Shown one piece after another: positions 6,821 through 11,805 of a DNA stretch of 11,805 nucleotides. Numbering within the stretch: position 1 is the first letter of the stretch; each line of letters starts with the position of its first letter. A model generated the notes under the pieces. It made no database searches. It worked only from the letters and a program-made list of their open reading frames with translations, and was not told where the DNA came from. The translations under genes and the position numbers were made by a program. Source of the stretch: Paracoccaceae bacterium (lineage in GTDB: Bacteria > Pseudomonadota > Alphaproteobacteria > Rhodobacterales > Rhodobacteraceae); the NCBI GenBank assembly GCA_027069385.1, contig JALXER010000330.1:1-11805 (forward strand), given 5' to 3'.

Positions 6821-8005
6821 TTACGGCGATTCAGTACAACTCAAATCTCCGGTTTCCAGATAATGGCGCATTTGCCTGCGCTGTTCGATCAGCTCTGCGG
6901 CTCGTTCGCGTATGAGCTCCAACGTGTATTCCAGCGCCTGGCGACGTTGCAGCATTACAGCCATCCGTTCGGGCGCTTTTCCGTTGATTTTCGAAACCGC
7001 CGTTTCCAGCACAAATCCCTCATTCACCGAGGCGCGCGCTATAACCTGCATCCACGGCGCCAAACTGTTGATATAGATATCATCGACGCCCATGATCAGC
7101 AGATAAGCGACCACGGGGCGCAGGTCCTCGATCACCTGCGCGCGGGTGCGGGCGTAAATCCTTGCGCCTTCGCCAAACAAATAGATATTCGGATCTTCCA
7201 TATTGGCATTGGCGACCCTGATGCGATTCACATGTTCATCTTCGGCAGCGGCAAGAATGTCGATATCGTGGGTCAACTCGTTGACAGAGCGGCTGGTGTC
7301 AATCCGACACTCACCCGTTGGCTTGGCACCAAACCAGCCGCCACCCCCGTCACGTTCAATGATTTCGGGGCGGGGTTGCAGCGTATAGGGGTAAACGATC
7401 TGCGTGCTGCCCTGCTCGCCGTTATAATATGCGGTAATCGAAACCTCGTCGGGCAAGGGCGTCCAGACGTTGAAAATGCGGCTCTCGACGACCGAGGCCG
7501 AGCCTTCATAGATATAGCAGTCCAAGCCACATCTTTCACCGGTATAGGGCATTTGATTGGCATCCATTTGCGCCACAAACGAATACCGGCCACTGCCAAG
7601 TTCGCCCAGGCTAAACCCGTCCGACCCGATTACAAGGTCAAACCCGTGCCACTTGCCTTTGCCCGACAGCGAAATATTGACGGTTATCTCGAATGAATCG
7701 TTTGGCTCGATGATAAGCGGCGGCGAGGTAAACGAATAATTGGCCCGGTATTCTGCAAAGGGTTCGGTGTCGGGGGCCTCGGAATCGTTGATGTAATACT
7801 GATAGCCGGCCCCGTCGCTAATCCGGCGAATGGTCTGGACATAGCCATCCCCCTGCCCCGGTCTGGGCCGCTGGGTAACATCGGCTTCGAGCATGGTAAT
7901 AACCGGCTCGCCACGCACCAGCACCATATCGGCATGTTGCTCGGCGGCGATTGGGCCGCTGGTAAGAAACAGAATTACCGTCAAAAAAGCCGGGAATATG
8001 CGCAT
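6821..8005 (-). CDS. secreted protein of unknown family, first of a tandem paralogous pair
   Basis: I do not recognise the family. The product is 394 aa, with a signal peptide probably cut after I19-A-A21. The mature protein begins near M27-VLVRG32. A beta-rich part contains N89-Y-S-F-T-S-P-P and S112-L-S-G, then Y207-T-L-Q, a glycine run and W224-F-G-A, and G231-E-C233. The rest is mainly helical and ends T-G-D-L-S-C390 plus four residues. C233 and C390 match the two cysteines of the downstream paralog. This copy also has C159-x3-C163, absent from the other, perhaps a second disulfide. The ATG at 8005-8003 is chosen over one 10 codons upstream because GAGG sits 6 nt before it and the signal peptide then has normal length. 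It lies 57 nt after the hisN-like gene and 15 nt before its paralog. No catalytic motif is visible; a structural or binding role in the envelope is only a guess. Confidence 0.85.
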   Translation of the reverse strand: MRIFPAFLTVILFLTSGPIAAEQHADMVLVRGEPVITMLEADVTQRPRPGQGDGYVQTIRRISDGAGYQYYINDSEAPDTEPFAEYRANYSFTSPPLIIEPNDSFEITVNISLSGKGKWHGFDLVIGSDGFSLGELGSGRYSFVAQMDANQMPYTGERCGLDCYIYEGSASVVESRIFNVWTPLPDEVSITAYYNGEQGSTQIVYPYTLQPRPEIIERDGGGGWFGAKPTGECRIDTSRSVNELTHDIDILAAAEDEHVNRIRVANANMEDPNIYLFGEGARIYARTRAQVIEDLRPVVAYLLIMGVDDIYINSLAPWMQVIARASVNEGFVLETAVSKINGKAPERMAVMLQRRQALEYTLELIRERAAELIEQRRQMRHYLETGDLSCTESP

Positions 8006-8059
8006 CTGGAACCTCAAATCTTTACTAAAATCCAAGGTAGCTTAGCGCAAATTCCAGAT
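8004..8059 (-). promoter_or_regulatory. 8-bp inverted repeat covering the start codon of the first paralog
   Basis: ATCTGGAA (8004-8011) and TTCCAGAT (8052-8059) are perfect inverted copies 40 nt apart. In the minus-strand RNA the downstream arm includes the spacer after the GAGG ribosome-binding site and the first two bases of the ATG. Pairing with the upstream arm, which lies just after the hisN stop, could hide the start. The repeat is seen directly; a regulatory role is inferred. The long loop makes it a modest candidate. Confidence 0.35.
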
Positions 8060-8062
8060 TTT

Positions 8063-8863
8063 TCAAACTTTTTGCAAATACTCCAGTGCCTGGGCGTGTG
8101 TCCGCGCATCACCCGCGGCGATAACCCGACCGCCATTATGGGCCGGTTCGCCATGCCAGTTGGTCACGATGCCCCCGGCTGCCTGCACCACGCCAATCGG
8201 GCCTTGCAGGTCATAATGGTTCAGGCCGGCCTCGATCACCAGATCGATCTGGCCCATGGCCACCAGCGCATAGGCATAGCAATCGGTGCCATAGCGGGTC
8301 AGCTTGCATTGTCCCGAAACCGCGCGGAACGCTTCACCCTCGGCCTTGGTGCCGACCTCGGGAAAGGTGGTGAACAGCACCGCGTCGCTCAGGCTTGCAC
8401 AGGCGCGTACACGGGTTTCGCGTACCTCGTCGCCGCGCTGCCATTGCGACAGGCCAAAACCCCCCAGAAACCGCTCGCCGGTAAAAGGCTGGTCAACGAT
8501 GCCAAGGATCGGCCCGTTGCTGTCATCCAGCCCCACCAGCACGCCCCAGGTCGGCGTTCCGCTGATATAGGAGCGCGTGCCGTCGATCGGGTCCAGCACC
8601 CATGTCAGGCCGCTGGTGCCCGGGGTCTCGCCGTATTCCTCGCCGATGATTGCGTCATCGGGGCGATGCTTGGCCAGAATGGCGCGCATGGCGCGTTCGG
8701 CGGCCCGATCGGCCTCGGTTACCGGGTCAAAATGGCTGTCTTCCTTGTTATCAACCCCCAGCCCCGCGGTGCGAAAATGCGCAAGGCTTTCGACGCGCGC
8801 CGCGTCGGTAATCGCATTCGCGACCCAAAGCAATTCCTGCTGTTCGGTTTTTGTCAGTTCCAT
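8063..8863 (-). CDS. hisN: histidinol-phosphatase-like protein, inositol monophosphatase family (HisN type)
   Basis: This 266-aa Mg2+-dependent phosphatase belongs to the FIG/IMPase superfamily. Metal-site motifs are present: D46-P-V-T-E-A-D, G74-E-E76, D91-P-I-D-G-T96, and Y217-D218 followed by an A-A-G-G turn. HisN-type enzymes remove phosphate from L-histidinol phosphate in histidine synthesis. The Y-D-L-Q-G-P-I form near the third metal residue fits that branch better than classical IMPase W-D-x-A-A-G, but broader sugar- or inositol-phosphatase activity cannot be excluded. Length is normal. The ATG at 8863-8861 is preferred. A TTG 14 codons upstream is in frame but has a poor ribosome-binding site, and the added residues look like translated hairpin. 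No other his genes are in the window. It sits between the XRE regulator and the secreted paralogs on one strand. Confidence 0.85.
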   Translation of the reverse strand: MELTKTEQQELLWVANAITDAARVESLAHFRTAGLGVDNKEDSHFDPVTEADRAAERAMRAILAKHRPDDAIIGEEYGETPGTSGLTWVLDPIDGTRSYISGTPTWGVLVGLDDSNGPILGIVDQPFTGERFLGGFGLSQWQRGDEVRETRVRACASLSDAVLFTTFPEVGTKAEGEAFRAVSGQCKLTRYGTDCYAYALVAMGQIDLVIEAGLNHYDLQGPIGVVQAAGGIVTNWHGEPAHNGGRVIAAGDARTHAQALEYLQKV

Positions 8864-8872
8864 AAAATTAGA

Positions 8873-8898
8873 ATCCCCGCCTGTTTCCAGACGGGGAT
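8873..8898 (-). promoter_or_regulatory. stable hairpin overlapping the hisN ribosome-binding site
   Basis: ATCCCCG (8873-8879) and CGGGGAT (8892-8898) form a 7-bp stem. After one mismatch an inner CTG/CAG stem continues around a TTTC loop. On the minus strand the promoter-proximal arm starts the hairpin, and the distal arm contains GGGGA, the best ribosome-binding site for hisN, 10 nt before its ATG. It is followed by TTCTAATTTT, a weak U-rich tract. It could act as a partial terminator after the regulator gene, as a block on hisN translation, or both. Confidence 0.45.
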
Positions 8899-8926
8899 CC
8901 CACAATCTTGCGAACTAGTCAATTCC

Positions 8927-8942
8927 GAGTCATTGCTGACTC
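8927..8942 (-). promoter_or_regulatory. small perfect hairpin at the stop codon of the XRE gene
   Basis: GAGTCA (8927-8932) and TGACTC (8937-8942) form a 6-bp stem with a 4-nt loop TTGC. It overlaps the TGA stop codon of the regulator gene (8943-8941). No T-run follows on the minus strand, so it is not a standard terminator by itself. It may serve mRNA 3'-end processing or be incidental. Confidence 0.3.
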
Positions 8943-9327
8943 AGGCGGCACTACTCAAAACGCGTGCAAGATCGAACAGTTTGCGGCGCTGTTGCTCGGG
9001 AATCGCGTAATATGAACGCACAAGTTCCAAAGCTTCTTTATCAGCCAACAAATCGCCGCGCATATCTTTGCCCGATTGTTTGCTAGATTCGGATACCTCT
9101 ATATCACTATCTTCCATACCTTCAAAGAAAAAGCTGACCGGCACATCCATCGCTGCGGCGATATCCCATAAACGCGAAGCGCTGACGCGGTTCATGCCGG
9201 TTTCGTATTTCTGGATCTGCTGAAACTTGATCCCAACAATTTCTCCCAATTGTTGCTGGGTCATGCCAACCATCCAACGACGGTGTCTTACTCTTTTGCC
9301 CACATGGACATCTACTGGGTGTTTCAT
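8941..9327 (-). CDS. Cro/CI (XRE) family helix-turn-helix regulator
   Basis: The product is a 128-aa DNA-binding protein. Residues about 10-67 form an XRE HTH domain: G10-K-R-V-R, then M22-T-Q-Q-Q-L-G-E, and the recognition-helix region I33-K-F-Q-Q-I-Q-K-Y-E, followed by D61-V-P-V-S-F-F-F. The remainder has an acidic/serine-rich linker (about 71-90) and a helical C-terminal tail, probably for dimerisation, with no recognisable ligand domain. Small regulators of this type are widespread in Rhodobacterales. The start at ATG 9327-9325 is supported by the domain onset near residue 10 and by a GTGAG ribosome-binding-like stretch. The longer in-frame N-terminus would only add unstructured translation of the promoter region. 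The gene is visibly less GC-rich than its neighbours. A palindrome at 9376-9390, just upstream, is a candidate autoregulatory operator. Targets are unknown. Confidence 0.9.
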   Translation of the reverse strand: MKHPVDVHVGKRVRHRRWMVGMTQQQLGEIVGIKFQQIQKYETGMNRVSASRLWDIAAAMDVPVSFFFEGMEDSDIEVSESSKQSGKDMRGDLLADKEALELVRSYYAIPEQQRRKLFDLARVLSSAA

Positions 9328-9375
9328 TTTGTTACTCACTTTTATTCTGGTGACGAATACAAACAATAGTTGCAC

Positions 9376-9390
9376 AAGTTGCGCCAACTT
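9376..9390. promoter_or_regulatory. 15-bp palindrome upstream of the XRE gene, candidate operator
   Basis: AAGTTG-CGC-CAACTT is a perfect inverted repeat with 6-bp arms, centred about 56 nt upstream of the regulator's ATG. A further half-site-like TAGTTGC lies at 9368-9374, giving a near-direct repeat with the left arm. On the minus strand the palindrome overlaps TTGGCG, a possible -35 element of the regulator's promoter, though no good -10 follows. Position and symmetry fit autoregulation by a dimeric Cro/CI protein, but binding is inferred. Confidence 0.4.
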
Positions 9391-9480
9391 CACGCCTTCA
9401 CTCAAAAACCCTTGATTAATCCACAACCCCCTAATTTGAAAGGCAAATATTCAGGGTTTCTGACGGGTTTCGAAAAAGAC

Positions 9481-9539
9481 GATTCGCATTTTGCGAGTGT
9501 AGCTTACGCAATCTAGGCGTGTTTTGCAAAATGCGAATC
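9481..9539 (-). terminator. 14-bp perfect inverted repeat downstream of typA, probable long-loop terminator
   Basis: GATTCGCATTTTGC (9481-9494) and GCAAAATGCGAATC (9526-9539) are perfect inverted copies around 31 nt. On the minus strand the structure begins 2 nt after the typA stop codon. The distal arm is followed by GTCTTTTTC. That is the layout of an intrinsic terminator, except that the stem is AT-containing and the loop unusually long. The loop can itself form a small imperfect stem (TAGATT/AAGCTA around GCGT). A dispersed repeat or short mobile remnant with terminal inverted repeats is an alternative. Confidence 0.5.
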
Positions 9540-9541
9540 CC

Positions 9542-11362
9542 TCAGTCCTCAATTTTTTTAGCCGCGCGTTTACGCTCTATCGGGTCCAGATGGCGTTTGC
9601 GCAGACGGATATTATTCGGAGTAACTTCAACAAGTTCATCGGTATCGATATAGGCGATCGCCTCTTCCAGCGACATGCGCACCGGTGTGGTCAGCGTGAC
9701 CGCATCATCCTTGCCGCTGGCCCGCACGTTTGACAGCTTTTTCCCCTTCAACGGGTTTACGTCAAGATCGTTGGGGCGGTTGTGTTCGCCGATGATCATG
9801 CCTTGATAAACCTGCTCCTGAGCACCGATAAAGAACTTGCCGCGGTCCTCCAGATTGAAAATCGCATAGGGCACCGAGGCCCCGGCTTCCATCGAGATCA
9901 GCACCCCGGCGCGACGGCCTTCGATGGCTCCTTTATAGGGGGCCCATTCGTGAAAAACGCGGTTGATCACGCCGGTGCCGCGCGTGTCGGTCAGGAACTG
10001 GCCGTGATATCCGATCAACCCGCGTGAGGGTACATGCGCCACGATCCGGGTCTTGCCAACCCCGCCGGGGCGCATTTCCACGACCTCACCCTTACGTTGC
10101 GTCAACTTCTCGATTACCGCGCCCGAAAACTCGTCATCCACGTCGATTGTGGCCTCTTCGATGGGTTCGTGGCGTTTTCCGTCAATGTCGCGATACAGCA
10201 CCTGCGGGCGGGAAATCGACAATTCGAATCCTTCGCGGCGCATGTTTTCGATCAGCACACCCATTTGCAACTCGCCGCGACCGGCAACCTCGAAGGCCTC
10301 GCCGCCCGGCGTGTCGCCAACACGGATGGCCACATTCGATTCGGCCTCTTTCATCAGGCGGGCGCGAATGACGCGCGACTGTACCTTGTCACCGTCACGC
10401 CCTGCCAGTGGCGAGGTGTTGATGCCAAAGGTCACGGTAATGGTCGGCGGGTCGATGGGCTGCGCCGGAATCGGCTCGTTTACCGATTTATCGCACAGGG
10501 TATCGGCCACGGTCGCCTTGGTCATGCCGGCAATCGACACGATGTCGCCTGCCTCGGCCAGATCGATCCCGACCTGATCCAGCCCGCGATAGGCCAGCAC
10601 CTTGGTGATGCGAAAGTTTTCTACCGGTTCGCCATTGATACCGATGGCCTTGATCATGTCGCCCGCCTTGGCGGTGCCTGATTCGACCCGACCGGTCAGG
10701 ATGCGGCCCAGAAACGCGTCGCCGCCCAGCGTGGTTGCCAGCATACGAAACGGCTCGTCCCGATGGGCGATCTGCGCGGGGGCCGGTACATGGTTGACGA
10801 TCACCTCGAACAGGTCGTTCAGGTTTTCGCGCGGCCCGTCCAACTCCTTATCGGCCCAACCGGCACGCCCCGAGGCGTAAAGCATCGGAAAATCGAGCTG
10901 CTCATCGCTGGCATCCAGATTGGCGAACAGGTCGAACACCTTGTCATGGGCCTCGTCCGGTTCACCATCGGGTTTGTCAACCTTGTTGATCACCACAATC
11001 GGTTTCAACCCCAGCGCCAGCGCTTTTGCGGTCACGAATTTGGTTTGGGGCATCGGGCCTTCGGCGGCATCGACCAGCAGCACAACGCCGTCAACCATGC
11101 TCAGAATGCGTTCGACCTCGCCGCCAAAATCGGCGTGGCCGGGGGTATCGACGATATTGATACGGGTGCCGTTCCAGACAACGCTGGTGGCCTTGGCCAG
11201 AATGGTGATGCCGCGCTCGCGCTCCAGATCGTTGCTGTCCATGGCGCGTTCGGTGGTCGCCTCGTTTTCACGATAGATCCCCGACTGCTTGAGCATTTCA
11301 TCCACAAGTGTGGTTTTCCCGTGGTCCACATGGGCAATAATCGCGACGTTTCGCAAATCCAT
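9542..11362 (-). CDS. typA: GTPase TypA/BipA
   Basis: This 606-aa translational GTPase is related to EF-G and LepA. It binds the ribosome and aids 50S assembly and stress or cold adaptation in characterised bacteria. The G motifs are all intact: G1 A10-HVDHGKT17, switch R50-G-I-T-I, G3 D72-TPGH76, G4 N126-KVD129, and G5 near S-G-R-A-G. EF-Tu-like domain 2, the EF-G-like domains and the BipA-specific C-terminal domain follow, with the basic end R-K-R-H-L-D-P-I-E-R-K-R. Length matches the family (about 605). The start chosen is the second of two adjacent ATGs (11362-11360), giving the conserved M-D-L-R-N opening; the first, at 11365, would add one Met. AAAGG lies upstream of both. An in-frame ATG at 11419 with its own AAGG would add 19 residues that span a terminator hairpin. 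It is divergent from the quinone-oxidoreductase-like gene. Confidence 0.97.
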   Translation of the reverse strand: MDLRNVAIIAHVDHGKTTLVDEMLKQSGIYRENEATTERAMDSNDLERERGITILAKATSVVWNGTRINIVDTPGHADFGGEVERILSMVDGVVLLVDAAEGPMPQTKFVTAKALALGLKPIVVINKVDKPDGEPDEAHDKVFDLFANLDASDEQLDFPMLYASGRAGWADKELDGPRENLNDLFEVIVNHVPAPAQIAHRDEPFRMLATTLGGDAFLGRILTGRVESGTAKAGDMIKAIGINGEPVENFRITKVLAYRGLDQVGIDLAEAGDIVSIAGMTKATVADTLCDKSVNEPIPAQPIDPPTITVTFGINTSPLAGRDGDKVQSRVIRARLMKEAESNVAIRVGDTPGGEAFEVAGRGELQMGVLIENMRREGFELSISRPQVLYRDIDGKRHEPIEEATIDVDDEFSGAVIEKLTQRKGEVVEMRPGGVGKTRIVAHVPSRGLIGYHGQFLTDTRGTGVINRVFHEWAPYKGAIEGRRAGVLISMEAGASVPYAIFNLEDRGKFFIGAQEQVYQGMIIGEHNRPNDLDVNPLKGKKLSNVRASGKDDAVTLTTPVRMSLEEAIAYIDTDELVEVTPNNIRLRKRHLDPIERKRAAKKIED

Positions 11363-11377
11363 CATTCCGGCCTTTTC

Positions 11378-11413
11378 AAAAAAAATAGCGGGGCGAGCGT
11401 GCGGCCCTCCCCG
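11378..11413 (-). terminator. intrinsic terminator-like hairpin in the typA leader (possible attenuator or sRNA end)
   Basis: On the minus strand CGGGG (11413-11409) pairs with CCCCG (11393-11389). After one mismatch, GGGC pairs with GCTC, with one G-U pair, around a 5-nt CGCAC loop. Three bases later come eight consecutive T (11385-11378). The G-U pair would be an A-C mismatch on the plus strand, so the structure suits minus-strand RNA. It lies 13 nt upstream of the first typA ATG, too close for a promoter to fit between. Transcripts reaching typA must therefore read through it. It is either an attenuator for typA or the 3' end of a short RNA started near 11430-11500. Confidence 0.6.
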
Positions 11414-11512
11414 TTTCATGGCTGCCTTACAAAATATTGTGCGCCAACGCAAGTAACCGCTTGCCTTTTCTGGCCGCGCCGCGTCAATTCGGGCAAACAG
11501 CGGGGGAATGTC
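11414..11512. promoter_or_regulatory. divergent promoter region between typA and the oxidoreductase gene
   Basis: About 100 nt must hold the promoters for both directions, but I find no strong box pair. On the minus strand TTGACG (near 11490) is a good -35 without a matching -10; an AT-rich AATATT lies near 11435. A 5-bp inverted repeat GCAAG/CTTGC (11449-11464) is also present. The oxidoreductase start has a strong GGGGGA ribosome-binding site at 11502-11507. Confidence 0.35.
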
Positions 11513-11805
11513 ATGAAAGCGATGCAAATTCACACACTCGGGGCGCCGATGGAACTGGTCAATATCGACCCGCCGAATCCCGGCCCCGGACAGGTGCAGG
11601 TGCGCGTGCATGCCTGCGGTATCAACTTTGGCGATACGCTGATTGTCAAGGGCACCTATCAGGAAAAGTTCGATTTGCCCTTTACGCCGGGGATGGAGAT
11701 TTGCGCCACGGTGACGGCGCATGGCAAGGGCGTAACGGCACCGGCGATTGGAACGCGGGTCGGGGCCTATGGCGGCTCGGGCGGGCTGGCCGAGTTCGCC
11801 TGTAT
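11513..11805 (+). CDS. NADPH:quinone oxidoreductase-like protein, MDR family (N-terminal part, cut by window edge)
   Basis: Only the first 97 complete codons are present; the frame is open to the right edge. The sequence has the N-terminal GroES-like fold of zinc-independent medium-chain dehydrogenase/reductases. It shows G23/P25-type turns, then V-H-A-C-G-I-N-F-G-D-T-L near residue 40, a short G-T-Y, then L-P-F-T-P-G-M-E, and V-G-A-Y-G-G-S-G-G-L-A-E-F. The N-F-G-D in place of a zinc-binding C-G-T-D-x-H pattern points to the quinone-oxidoreductase (QOR) branch, which reduces quinones or enones with NADPH. The NADPH-binding half lies outside the window. ATG 11513 is preceded by GGGGGA at good spacing. 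It is divergent from typA with about 150 nt between start codons. The exact substrate is unknown. Confidence 0.85.
   Translation, partial: MKAMQIHTLGAPMELVNIDPPNPGPGQVQVRVHACGINFGDTLIVKGTYQEKFDLPFTPGMEICATVTAHGKGVTAPAIGTRVGAYGGSGGLAEFAC

Noticed and set aside
6806..7696. 296-codon open frame on the plus strand inside the first secreted paralog
   Set aside because: The minus-strand frame has a signal peptide, a good ribosome-binding site and a paralog; the plus frame has none of these.
7934..9010. 358-codon open frame on the plus strand across hisN
   Set aside because: It runs antisense to intact metal-binding motifs of the phosphatase and spans intergenic hairpins.
9328..9426. N-terminal extension of the XRE regulator by 33 codons
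   Set aside because: The extension would translate the region with the palindrome and promoter-like sequence, and the chosen ATG gives the expected domain position.
9481..9539. Inverted repeat as a XerCD dif site or integron attC
   Set aside because: Spacing and core sequence do not fit the 28-bp dif layout, and no integrase or cassette structure is near.
1..11805. CRISPR array, tRNA, rRNA, insertion sequence or phage genes
   Set aside because: None were seen. There are no regularly spaced direct repeats, no tRNA-like cloverleaf, and no transposase, integrase or structural phage protein on either strand.

Overview
This looks like a chromosomal core segment of an alphaproteobacterium, most likely Rhodobacterales (Roseobacter/Rhodobacter group). 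The reasons are the GC-rich, tightly packed genes, the SUV3-like helicase / S4-domain protein / seven-iron ferredoxin string, the SCP2-like protein paired with a PldB-like hydrolase, and the form of the small XRE regulator. The taxon is inferred from protein character, not from a search. I see no insertion sequence, prophage, CRISPR array, rRNA or tRNA, and every gene reads through without a frameshift.

Layout. Minus strand, 4259 down to 162: a secreted TPR protein, a long SUV3-type RNA helicase, an Hsp15-like S4 RNA-binding protein and ferredoxin FdxA. The first three are nearly contiguous and probably form one transcription unit; fdxA also has a good promoter of its own overlapping the end of the S4 gene. 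Positions 1-161 hold no gene, but a start codon at the left edge suggests a further minus-strand gene outside the window. Plus strand, 4416-5640: a two-gene unit of an SCP2-like lipid-carrier protein and an alpha/beta hydrolase, one base apart. They meet the next minus-strand unit at a perfect hairpin (5645-5665).

Minus strand, 11362 down to 5666: typA/bipA, a 59-bp inverted-repeat structure, a Cro/CI-type regulator, a HisN-type phosphatase, and two tandem secreted proteins (394 and 379 aa) that I cannot assign to any family but that are clearly paralogous to each other. Plus strand from 11513: the start of a quinone-oxidoreductase-like protein, divergent from typA and cut by the right edge.

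Most of the window is ordinary core genome. The least explained parts are (i) the tandem secreted paralogs, which share an N-terminal MVLVRG segment, a beta-rich region, a G-E-C site, a helical tail and a terminal cysteine; (ii) the typA leader, where a textbook terminator hairpin lies inside a short reading frame in phase with typA; and (iii) several perfect inverted repeats placed at gene ends and ribosome-binding sites (9481-9539, 9376-9390, 8873-8898, 8004-8059).
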